NCBI RefSeq assembly: GCF_003058325.1
Contig: NZ_CP028843.1
Span: 2,266,001 to 2,330,000, forward strand
Length of the DNA stretch: 64,000 nucleotides
Source: Methylobacterium currus
GTDB taxonomy: Bacteria; Pseudomonadota; Alphaproteobacteria; Rhizobiales; Beijerinckiaceae
Direction: 5' to 3'
In this document: positions 51,765-60,426 of the stretch, piece after piece
Layout of the letters: every line of letters starts with the position of its first letter
How positions within the stretch are numbered: the stretch's first letter is position 1
Program-made: the position numbers and the translations under genes
The notes under the pieces: generated by a model
Seen by the model: the letters and a program-made list of their open reading frames with translations, nothing else
Database searches by the model: none
Told to the model about the DNA's origin: nothing

Positions 51765-54212
51765 ATGCCGCCGCTCCGACACCTGCTCCTCGCCCTCGCG
51801 GCTCTGGCGGGCCTCCTCGTCACCGCCCTCCCCTCGGCGGCGGCCCCGGCCGAGCGGCGGATCGCCCTCGTGGTCGGCAACGGCGCCTACGCGGCCGGCG
51901 CGATCCCGACCGCCGCCAACGATGCCGGCCTCGTCGCCCAGACCCTGCAGGCGGCGGGCTTCGACGTCGTCGGCGCCCGCGACCTCGACGAGGACTCCCT
52001 GCGCCGGACCTTGCGCGACTTCACCGACAAGGCCGCGGCGGCCGGGCCGGACGCGGTGGCGTTCGTGTATCTGTCCGGCTACGGCCTGCAGCTCGAGAAC
52101 GAGGCCTATTTCGCCCCCGTCGACGCCCGGATCGAGACCGCCTCCGACGTGCCGCTCCAGGCCTTGCGGGTCTCGGACTACGTCAAGCGCCTCGCCGCCT
52201 TGCCGCTCAAGGCCCGCTTCGTGGTGCTCGACGCCGCCCGGACGGCGCCGTTCCGCCTGCGGGGCGATCCGCTCGCCGGCGGCCTGCCGCTCGTCGAGGC
52301 CGAGCCCGGCAGCCTGATCGCCACCAATGCCGCCCCCGGCACCGTCGGCCCGGCCGAGACCGGCCCCTACGGAGCTTACGCCCTCGCCCTCGTCGAGATG
52401 ATCCGCGAGGGCGGGCTCGCGCCCGCCGCGCTGTTCGAGCGGGTGCGGCTGCGGGTGGCGGAGGCGACCCGCGGCGCCGAGGTGCCGTGGAGCGCGTCCC
52501 GCATCGACGCGCCGTTCGTGTTCCTGGAGCGGGAGGCCGGGGCGCCGTCGCTGGCCGGGTTCGAGCCGCCGGCAAAGCCGCTCGGCGAGATCGGCGCGCG
52601 CGAGGCCTACGCCGCCTGCCTCGGCCGCGACACCCTGGCGGGCTACGAGGAGTTCGTCGCCGCCTATCCCCACGACCCGCTGGCCAAGCGGGTGCGGGCG
52701 ATCATCGCGGCCCGGCGCGAGGCCCTGACCTGGCGGCGCAGCGCGCTCGCCAACACGCCGGAGGCCTATTGGTCGTATCTCGGCCGCTATCCCCGCGGGC
52801 CGCACGCCTGGGACGCCCGCCGGCGCCTCTCGGCGCTGGCCGCCGCGTTCGCGCCGCCGCCGGATTACCGCGTGCTCGCCTACGACGTGCCGCCGCCGCC
52901 GCCCGACGAGGTGGTCTATGTCGAGCGGCCGGCGCTGTATCTCGACGATCCGGTCTACGCCCTGCCGCCGCCGCCCGTCGCCTTCCTGCCGCCGCGGCCG
53001 ACCGTGCTGGTGGAGCTGGCGCCGCCCCCGCCGCCGGTGGAGGCCTACATCCTGCCGGTGCCCGCTTACGTCCCGGTGCCCACCTACGTGGTCGCGCCCC
53101 CCGCCGTGGTGGCGCCGCCAAACCCGGTGCTGTTCCAGAACCTGCACGTCCAGACCACCACGATCGTGCACGAGCACGCCCCCGAGCCGGTACCGCCCGG
53201 CGCCTCCCGCCTCGCCCCGGTCGCCGGTGCGGTCGCGGGAGCGGCACTCGGCGCGGCGGCGGCCCGGGTCGCCCTGCCGCCGGCCATCGCCGAGAAGGCG
53301 GCGCTCCGGCCGGATCCCCGGAGCGCGCCGGGCCAGATCCCGCGCGCCAGCGGGCCGGTGGGCGGACCGCCTCCCGGCGCGACCGCCCTGCGGCCGAGCC
53401 TGCCCGGCCAGATCCCGCCCCCGGCCCCGGCCGGACCGCGGCCGAATCCGGCACAGAACGCCAGGCAGCCGCTGCCCGGCGCGGGCGGCACGCCGCTGCC
53501 GGCCGTCGCTGGCCGGCCCGCCGGCCCGCTTCCGGGCGGCCGGCCCGTGGGGCTCGGCCAGATCCCGGGCCAGCTTCCGAGCCAGATGCAGGGTCAGGTT
53601 CCGCCGGCCGCGGCGCCATCGGCGGGGCCGCCCCCGGCCGCGATCAGGCCGGGACAGCCTGCCCTCGCCGCCCGCCCCCCGCAGGGACCCGCCGTCCCGC
53701 CGCCCCAGGGACTGCAACCCCAGGGACTGCAACCCCAGGGCGTGCGGCCCCCGATCACGCCCTCGCGCCCGGTCCAGCCGCCGCGGATGGTCGCCCCCGC
53801 ACAGGTCCCGCGACCGGCCGTGCCGCCCTCGGCGGCGCAGCCTTCGGCGGCGCAGCCGCCCCGCATGGCCGCGCCTGCCAGGGCGCCGCGTCCGGATGAT
53901 GCCTTGCAGCGGATGCGGATGGAACAGGCGGTGCGCCAGCAGGCGATGCAGCGTCAGCAAGCGATGCAGGCGCAGCAGGCCCAGGCCCGTCAGCGCGTCG
54001 AGGCGCAGCAGATGATGCAGCGCCAGCAGCAGCAGATGCAGGATGCGATGCGGCGCCAGCAGGCCCAGGCCCTGCGCCAGCCGCAGATGATGGCGCCGCG
54101 GCCCCAGCCGATGCCGCCGCATCCGGCGCCGCAGGCCGCGCCCCGCCCGGCGCCCCACGCCCCGCCGCCGGGCCACGGCTGCGGGCATCCGGGCGCGCCG
54201 CCCTGCCGGTAG
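51765..54212 (+). CDS. Exported pseudo-caspase with Pro/Gln-rich tail
   Basis: 815 residues, starting at ATG 51765 behind GGGAGGG. A signal peptide (LLLALAALAGLLVTALPSAA) leads into a peptidase C14 domain (~30-260; IALVVGNGAYAAGAIPTAAN). Both catalytic residues are replaced: the SGHG loop reads LSGYG (Tyr106 for His) and the DACR motif reads VVLDAAR (Ala158 for Cys). It therefore cannot be a protease by the known mechanism and is likely a binding or scaffold domain. A helical SEL1/TPR-less linker follows (~285-365), then ~450 residues of Pro-, Ala- and Gln-rich low-complexity sequence with PQGLQ and QQAMQ repeats. It lies alone between divergent and convergent genes. Confidence 0.85.
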   Translation: MPPLRHLLLALAALAGLLVTALPSAAAPAERRIALVVGNGAYAAGAIPTAANDAGLVAQTLQAAGFDVVGARDLDEDSLRRTLRDFTDKAAAAGPDAVAFVYLSGYGLQLENEAYFAPVDARIETASDVPLQALRVSDYVKRLAALPLKARFVVLDAARTAPFRLRGDPLAGGLPLVEAEPGSLIATNAAPGTVGPAETGPYGAYALALVEMIREGGLAPAALFERVRLRVAEATRGAEVPWSASRIDAPFVFLEREAGAPSLAGFEPPAKPLGEIGAREAYAACLGRDTLAGYEEFVAAYPHDPLAKRVRAIIAARREALTWRRSALANTPEAYWSYLGRYPRGPHAWDARRRLSALAAAFAPPPDYRVLAYDVPPPPPDEVVYVERPALYLDDPVYALPPPPVAFLPPRPTVLVELAPPPPPVEAYILPVPAYVPVPTYVVAPPAVVAPPNPVLFQNLHVQTTTIVHEHAPEPVPPGASRLAPVAGAVAGAALGAAAARVALPPAIAEKAALRPDPRSAPGQIPRASGPVGGPPPGATALRPSLPGQIPPPAPAGPRPNPAQNARQPLPGAGGTPLPAVAGRPAGPLPGGRPVGLGQIPGQLPSQMQGQVPPAAAPSAGPPPAAIRPGQPALAARPPQGPAVPPPQGLQPQGLQPQGVRPPITPSRPVQPPRMVAPAQVPRPAVPPSAAQPSAAQPPRMAAPARAPRPDDALQRMRMEQAVRQQAMQRQQAMQAQQAQARQRVEAQQMMQRQQQQMQDAMRRQQAQALRQPQMMAPRPQPMPPHPAPQAAPRPAPHAPPPGHGCGHPGAPPCR

Positions 54213-54411
54213 CGTCGGGTCTCGTCGACCCCTCGACAGTATCGGCACCCTCAGGGTCCGGGCTCCGCCAACGCGGACCCGGAACCCACACGGCAGGTGC
54301 CTTCACCTGGCGAGAGCGGCCGGCGCGTCCAGGCCGAAACGGAGCGGGCGCGACCCCTCCCCCGATTTGGAGGAGGCACCGCGCCCGTGTCGTCATCCGG
54401 GGCCCTGAGGC

Positions 54412-55540
54412 TCAGTCGATATCCTCGACCGCCTCGGCCCCGCCATAGACCCGTTGGGCGAGCGACGCCTCGATCAGGTCGTCGATGTCGCCGTCGAGGA
54501 CGTCGTCGGGGCTGGTCGATTGGGCGCCGGTGCGCAGGTCCTTCACCAGCTGATAGGGCTGGAGCACGTAGGAGCGGATCTGGTGGCCCCAGCCGATATC
54601 GGTCTTCGAGGCCGCCTCGGCATTGGCCTTCTCCTCGCGCTTCTTTAGCTCGAGCTCGTAGAGGCGGGCGCGCAGCATGTTCCAGGCGGTGGCCCGGTTC
54701 TTGTGCTGCGAGCGCTCCTGCTGGCACGCGACCACGATCCCGGTCGGGTTGTGGGTGATGCGCACCGCCGAATCGGTGGTGTTGACGTGCTGGCCGCCGG
54801 CGCCGGAGGAGCGATAGGTGTCGATCCGGCAGTCCGATTCCTTGATGTCGATCGTGATCCGGTCGTCGATGACCGGGTAGACCCAGACGCTGGCGAAGCT
54901 GGTGTGCCGCCGGGCGTTGGAATCGTAGGGCGAGATCCGCACCAGGCGGTGCACGCCCGATTCGGTCTTCAGCCAGCCATAGGCGTTGTGGCCCTTGATC
55001 AGGAGCGTGGCGCCCTTGATCCCGGCCTCCTCGCCGTCGGCCCACTCGACGATCTCGACCTTGTACTTCCGGCGCTCGGCCCAGCGGGCATACATGCGCT
55101 GGAGCATGTTGGCCCAGTCCTGGCTCTCGGTGCCGCCGGCACCCGCATGGACCTCCAGATAGGTGTCGTTGGCGTCGGCCTCGCCCGAGAGCAGGGTCTC
55201 GATCTGGCGGCGGGCAGCTTCCACCTGCACGGCGCGGATCTGCTCCTCACCCTCGCGGATGCTGGCGGCATCCTCCTCCATCTCGCCCAGCTCGATCAGC
55301 GTCGCGCCGTCCTCCAGCCCCTGTTCCAGGCGCCGGATCGCCGTGACGGCGTCGTCGAGCTGCGTGCGCTCGCGCATGACCTTCTGGGCCTCCTCCGGAT
55401 CGTTCCAGAGCGAGGGGTCCTCCGAGCGGGCGTTCAGCTCCGCGAGGCGCTTGTCAACGGTATCCCAGTCAAAGATGCCTCCTCAGCAGTCCGATCGACT
55501 GCTTGGCGGCATCCGAGAGTTGCTCGATCTCGGCGCGCAT
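54412..55540 (-). CDS. prfB: Peptide chain release factor 2, with programmed +1 frameshift
   Basis: The first 23 codons run from ATG 55540 ([20 protein letters not shown]...) to an in-frame TGA at 55471-55469. A +1 shift at CTT-TGA-C continues into [15 protein letters not shown] and the remaining frame, giving ~375 residues. The GGQ peptidyl-hydrolysis loop is [19 protein letters not shown]. The stop-codon recognition region reads [14 protein letters not shown], with SPY where E. coli has SPF. RF2 terminates at UAA and UGA; low RF2 raises shifting and restores synthesis. The internal ATG at 55377 would truncate domain 1 and is rejected. It is downstream of mrcA on the same strand. Confidence 0.95.
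55469..55483 (-). promoter_or_regulatory. prfB programmed frameshift site
   Basis: On the coding strand, AGGAGG (55483-55478), a CAT spacer codon, the slippery CTT (55474-55472) and TGA followed by C (55471-55468) form the standard RF2 autoregulatory +1 frameshift signal, with the internal Shine-Dalgarno three bases before the slippery codon. Confidence 0.93.
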
Positions 55541-55712
55541 CTGGTGTGGGTTCACTCGCGTGAGGGTGGGGTGCAGGGTGATAGCGCCGGGGGGCGCGGG
55601 TGTAAACGGACCGGAAGGCCGCTCTCGACGTCCGGGCGAGCGTCACATGTGCGAAGGGTCACATGTGCGAAGGGCGAGGCACCCGCCGATGCCTCGCCCC
55701 TGAATGTCGTCC

Positions 55713-58139
55713 TCAGTACAGGCCGCCGGCCTGCGCCGCCCGGTCCGCATCCGGCGGCACCGCGCCCGGCGCCGCCGGCTGGGCGCTCGGCGGGGCCGAG
55801 TAGCTGTCGGGCGGGGCGGTGCCGGGCTTGAACGCCTCGAGGAGGCCGCCCTCCGAGCCGCCGGCGCGGGTGCCGGAGGCGGCGTTGACGCGGATCAGCT
55901 TGATGCCCGGGGGCACGCGGAAGGGCGTCGGCGGCTTGTCCTTCAGCGCGGCCTTCAGGAAGTCGCGGGCGATCGGGGCGGCGAGGCCGCCGCCGGTGGC
56001 GCGGTCGCCGAGCGAGCGGGGCTTGTCGTAGCCCATATAGATGCCCACCGCGAGGTCCGGCGAGAAGCCGACGAACCAGGCGTCCTTGGCGTCGTTGGTG
56101 GTGCCGGTCTTGCCGGCGAGCGGCTTGCCGATCTCCTTCAGGATGGTGGCGGTGCCGCGCTGGACCACGCCCTCCATGATCGAGACGATCTGGTAGGCGG
56201 TGAGCGGGTCGAGGACCTGCTCGGACTCGTCGACCAGCTTCGGCTCGTCCTGGCCCGACCACTTCTCGGCGTCGCAGCCGATGCACTTGCGGGTGTCGTG
56301 GCGGTAGATCGTCTCGCCGTTGCGGTCCTGGATCCGGTCGATTAGGGTCGGGCGGATGCGCCGGCCGCCATTGTCGAGCATCGAGTAGGCGGTGACCATC
56401 CGCATCACGGTGGTCTCGCCGGCGCCGAGCGACATCGGCAGCACCGGCAGCATGTCGTCGTAGACGCCGAAGCGGCGGGCATACTCGGCGATCAGCGGCA
56501 TGCCGACATCCTTGGCGAGCCGCACCGTCATCAGGTTCTTCGAGTGCTCGATGCCGTAGCGCAGGGTGTGCGGGCCGCCGGACTTGCCGTCGTAGTTCGA
56601 GGGCGACCACGCCTCCTGGCCCGGACCCGCCTCGATGGTGATCGGCGTGTCGAGCACGATCGAGGACGGGGTGTAGCCGTTGTCGAGCGCCGCCGAGTAG
56701 ACGATCGGCTTGAACGACGAGCCGGGCTGGCGCATCGCCTGGGTGGCGCGGTTGAACTCGCTCTCGTCGTAGGAGAAGCCGCCGACCATGGCGTGGACGC
56801 GGCCGGTATAGGGATCCATCGCCACGATGGCGCCGGAGACCTCCGGGATCTGCCGCAGGCGGTAGGCGTTGCCGGCCCCCTCCATCCGCTCGACATAGAC
56901 CACGTCGCCGGGGTTCAGCGCCGCCGCGACGCTGCGGCCGGTCCAGCGCACGCCCTCCGCCGTGATGATCCCGGTCTCGCGGTCCTTCGAGACCTGGCCC
57001 GAACTCTCGCGCTTGGGCTGCAGGCCGATGGTGGCGCGGCCACCTGACGTATCGAGCACCACCGCCAAGCGCCAGGGCTGCACGTCGCCGAGCGCCGGCA
57101 CCTCGGCCACCGCCATGCCCCAGTCGCGGCCGGCCAGCTCGACCCGGCTCTTCGGCCCGCGCCAGCCGCGGGCCTGGTCGTAGCGCACCAGGCCGTCGAC
57201 GAGGGCCTTGCGGGCCATCACCTGCATCTTCGGGTCGAGGGTGGTGCGCACCGACAGGCCGCCCTCGTAGAGCTTCTTCTCGCCGTAGCGCTCGGAGATC
57301 TCGCGGCGGACCTCCTCGGCGAAGTAGTTCGCGTTGGCGGTGTTGGGCGAGACGCTGCGCGGGTTGACGCCGAGCGGCAGCTTGCGCTCCGATTCGGCCT
57401 CCTCCTTGGTGATGTACCCGTTCTGGGCCATCAGGCCGATGATCTCGTTGCGGCGCGCCAGCGCCTGCTGGGTGCGGCGATAGGGATGGTAGTTGTTCGG
57501 CCCCTTCGGCAGCGCCGCCAGATAGGCCGCCTCGTGGATCGTCAGCTCGTGCACCGACTTGCCGAAATAGTCGAGCGCGGCGGCCGCGATGCCGTGCAGG
57601 TTGCGGCCCGGCACGATCGTGCCGAGGAAGATCTCGTTGAGGTAGAGCTCGAGGATCTTGTCCTTCGAGTAGGTCGATTCGATGCGCAGCGCGATCAACG
57701 CCTCGCGGACCTTGCGGTCGAGGGTCTGCTCGGAGGAGAGCAGGAAGTTCTTGGCGACCTGCTGGGTGATGGTCGAGGCGCCCTGCTTCTTGCCGCTCGA
57801 GGCGTTGGTCAGAACCGCCCGGACGATGCCCTCGGGATCGATGCCGCCGTGCTTGTAGAAGTTCTTGTCCTCGGCCGACAGGAAGGCCGCGATGACGATC
57901 TTCGGCATCGCCTGGATCGGCAGGTAGAGCCGGCGCTCGCGGGCATACTCGGCGAGCAGGCTGCCGTCGGCGGCGTGGACGCGGGTCATCACCGGCGGCT
58001 CGTAATTGGCGAGCGCCGCATGGTCGGGCAGGTCGCGCGAGTACTTCCAGAAGAAGTAGCCGCCCGCCGCGGCACCGACGACGACCGCCATCGCCGCGAT
58101 GCTGAACAGGAAGCCGAAGAAGCGGAGGATGAAGCGCAT
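55713..58139 (-). CDS. mrcA: Penicillin-binding protein 1A
   Basis: The 808-residue bifunctional peptidoglycan synthase is anchored by an N-terminal helix (FLFSIAAMAVVVGAAAGGYF). The glycosyltransferase domain (~55-235) has its catalytic Glu in FLSAEDKNFYKHGGIDP and GASTITQQVAKN. An OB-like insertion follows, then a transpeptidase with SxxK in QPGSSFKPIVYS, SxN as HSKNLMTVRL and KTG in LAGKTGTTNDAKDAWF. The Pro/Ala-rich tail is nonconserved. The start MRFILRFFGF at ATG 58139 is preferred over an upstream ATG that adds a hydrophilic leader. It lies between the amidase gene and prfB, a common alphaproteobacterial order. Confidence 0.95.
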   Translation of the reverse strand: MRFILRFFGFLFSIAAMAVVVGAAAGGYFFWKYSRDLPDHAALANYEPPVMTRVHAADGSLLAEYARERRLYLPIQAMPKIVIAAFLSAEDKNFYKHGGIDPEGIVRAVLTNASSGKKQGASTITQQVAKNFLLSSEQTLDRKVREALIALRIESTYSKDKILELYLNEIFLGTIVPGRNLHGIAAAALDYFGKSVHELTIHEAAYLAALPKGPNNYHPYRRTQQALARRNEIIGLMAQNGYITKEEAESERKLPLGVNPRSVSPNTANANYFAEEVRREISERYGEKKLYEGGLSVRTTLDPKMQVMARKALVDGLVRYDQARGWRGPKSRVELAGRDWGMAVAEVPALGDVQPWRLAVVLDTSGGRATIGLQPKRESSGQVSKDRETGIITAEGVRWTGRSVAAALNPGDVVYVERMEGAGNAYRLRQIPEVSGAIVAMDPYTGRVHAMVGGFSYDESEFNRATQAMRQPGSSFKPIVYSAALDNGYTPSSIVLDTPITIEAGPGQEAWSPSNYDGKSGGPHTLRYGIEHSKNLMTVRLAKDVGMPLIAEYARRFGVYDDMLPVLPMSLGAGETTVMRMVTAYSMLDNGGRRIRPTLIDRIQDRNGETIYRHDTRKCIGCDAEKWSGQDEPKLVDESEQVLDPLTAYQIVSIMEGVVQRGTATILKEIGKPLAGKTGTTNDAKDAWFVGFSPDLAVGIYMGYDKPRSLGDRATGGGLAAPIARDFLKAALKDKPPTPFRVPPGIKLIRVNAASGTRAGGSEGGLLEAFKPGTAPPDSYSAPPSAQPAAPGAVPPDADRAAQAGGLY

Positions 58140-58332
58140 CGAAACCCGATCCGTCGATGATGCCGCGCGGCCCGAGAGGGCCCGAAACTCAAGCCCGAGG
58201 CAACGCCCGGGCACGGCTCCTCACGGGAACGCGACAGCCATGGCGACGCGGGACGCCGCTCCCGCGCTTAGCGGAAGAGGCACGCGAAAGCCAGGACAGC
58301 GAGGGGCCGACGAGGCCCTATCGACACGGGAT

Positions 58333-59664
58333 CTATGGTGAAACTGGGGCGGGTCCGATCTGGGCGGCGCGCCCGATCCGGGGTGCGTCCGCCCCGCGGG
58401 CGGTGACGGTGGCCGGCAGGCGGCCGGCGAAGAAGGCCTCGATCGCCCCGGCCATCTGGCCCGTGACGTTGGCCCGCCACTCGTCGGAGAGCAGCAGATC
58501 CAGGTCGCGCTTGCTCGACAGGTAGCCGAGCTCGACCAGCACCGAGGGCACGTCGGGCGAGCGCAGCACCCGGAACCCCGCCTCGCGGTGGGGCTTCACG
58601 CTCATCTCCATCGCGCCGGAGAGGCGCGTCAGCAGGCCCTTGGCGAAGCGGGCCGAGAAGCCGCGGGTCTCGCGCAAGGTGAGTTCCTGGAGGATGTCGG
58701 CGACGTCACCCGGGCCGTCGCCCTGGTCGGCTCCGGCCGCCGCGTCGGCCTTGTTCTCGCGGTCGGCGAGGCGGGCCGATTCGGCGTCGGTGGCCTTCTC
58801 CGAGCCGGTATAGATCGTGGCGCCGCGCACCTGCGGCGCGGCCGAGATCGAATCGGCGTGGATCGACACGAACAGGTCGGCGCGGGCGTCGCGGGCGATG
58901 CGCACCCGCTCGTTGAGCGGCACGAACACGTCGCGGTCGCGGGTCATCTGCACCCGGATCCTGCCGCCGGCCTCCAGGCGCTGCACCAGCCCCTGGGCGA
59001 CCCCGAACACGATATCCTTCTCGTAGACGCCGTTGCCCGCGATGGCGCCCGGATCGATGCCGCCATGGCCCGCATCGACGATGACGAGGGGGCGCGGATC
59101 GCCCCCCTCGCGGGCGGGCGCCTCCGCCGCGCGGGCGGGCTCCGGGGCTTGCGCGGCGCGGCGGAAGGCCTCGCGGTCGCTGCGGGCGAGATCGATGGTG
59201 AGCAGGACCGCCCCGTCCCGCGGGCGGGTCGAGGTCGCGACCCGCGCCACCGTGGCCGCCTGCGCGAGGTCGATGACGATGCGCGAGCGCCCGGGCGCGA
59301 ACAGGCCGTAGCGGTAGGAGGCGACGAGGCCGTCGCGCTTGCGCCCGGCCTCGGGGGGCAGCTGGAAGTTCACTTCGGGCAGGTCGACGATCGCCCGGTC
59401 GGGCCGCTCCATCACGAAGGCCCGCGCCTCGACCGGCCGCGACAGCACCACGGTCAGGCGGGTGCCGCCCTCCGGAATCGCCCCCGTCTCGGCGGCGATC
59501 GCCACGGCGGGCCGCTCCGCCGCCGGACGATCCGCGGCCGGCCGCTCCCCGGCGGCACGCTCCGGCCCCGACGGGGTGGCGCCGGCGACGGCCGGCAGGA
59601 GAAAGGCCGCAACCACGAGGGCGGCGCGGACGAGAAGGCGGATCGGACGTGCGCGTGTCGGCAT
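58333..59664 (-). CDS. N-acetylmuramoyl-L-alanine amidase (AMIN + Amidase_3)
   Basis: The 443-residue exported zinc amidase has a signal peptide (LLVRAALVVAAFLLPAVAGA), an Ala/Pro-rich linker, an AMIN peptidoglycan/septum-targeting domain (~60-165) and an Amidase_3 domain (~195-420). Zinc and catalytic residues lie in VIVDAGHGGIDPGAI, in LFVSIHADSISAAP and in VLVELGYLSSKRDLD, with an extra Glu in the NGVYEKD region. It cuts peptide stems from glycan strands at division, like AmiC. It is 193 bases upstream of mrcA on the same strand and divergent from rne. Confidence 0.93.
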   Translation of the reverse strand: MPTRARPIRLLVRAALVVAAFLLPAVAGATPSGPERAAGERPAADRPAAERPAVAIAAETGAIPEGGTRLTVVLSRPVEARAFVMERPDRAIVDLPEVNFQLPPEAGRKRDGLVASYRYGLFAPGRSRIVIDLAQAATVARVATSTRPRDGAVLLTIDLARSDREAFRRAAQAPEPARAAEAPAREGGDPRPLVIVDAGHGGIDPGAIAGNGVYEKDIVFGVAQGLVQRLEAGGRIRVQMTRDRDVFVPLNERVRIARDARADLFVSIHADSISAAPQVRGATIYTGSEKATDAESARLADRENKADAAAGADQGDGPGDVADILQELTLRETRGFSARFAKGLLTRLSGAMEMSVKPHREAGFRVLRSPDVPSVLVELGYLSSKRDLDLLLSDEWRANVTGQMAGAIEAFFAGRLPATVTARGADAPRIGRAAQIGPAPVSP

Positions 59665-60426
59665 GGTCTCGCGGCGACCTCAGACGGCATCCCGGTTACG
59701 CGATAACCGCGCCATGGTTAACGCATCGCGAAGGCCTTCGGATCGCCGGCGCGAAGCTGTGGCCGCGCGGGTACAGGGGGGATGGCTGGGCCGCCGGCCG
59801 CCAAGTGCGGTGATGATGCTTGCAAATTCCGCCGGACACTCTGTAATGATGATGACCCCTGCCCGTTGCCGCCGGCTTTTCGCCGCGGACCACGGGCCCG
59901 CCCGGGCGCTCCCGCAGCGGCTTCGGCGCTGGCCGGCCGCCGGCGGATCGTTCGACGATCTCGCGAGCCGGGCAGGTGTCTCTGATCCGCGGCGGCGTTC
60001 TTGAACGTCGTCGCCCGTTTTTACCGGCGGCCGGACCCTCGCGTCCCGGCGCCTCGATTCGAAAGGTCGGTGGGAGAATGCGTGGACGCACAGCCTCGGA
60101 TCTCGAAGCTGCCGTCCCCGGCGCACGCGTCCGGCGTCGCGCCCGTCCGCGCCCCCTGCCCCCGGCCATCGTCAACCCCTCGCGCGCGTGGATGCGCGCA
60201 GCGGCGATTGACGGCACACCCCGCACGACATCATCCGCCGCGCCCGACCGGGCACGGCACGGGACGGCCCTCCCGGCGCAGGTTTCCGCGCCTGGGGCGG
60301 CACCGGACTACGGAGGCTCGTCCTCCCGCGCACGGCCAGGATCTCCGAGGTTTTCCTCCTCGAGGTCCGTTCCCGGATGCTCCCGTCCAGCGGCGCTGCC
60401 GTTGATCGCCATGCCGAAAGTTCGTC
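59665..60426. other. Divergent control region of amidase and rne
   Basis: A 762-base gap. An AT-richer stretch at about 59800-59870 may carry the promoters, and the long GC-rich remainder probably forms a structured rne 5' leader. RNase E genes commonly autoregulate through such leaders, but no named leader element could be recognised. Open frames on both strands lack ribosome sites and were not accepted. Confidence 0.5.
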
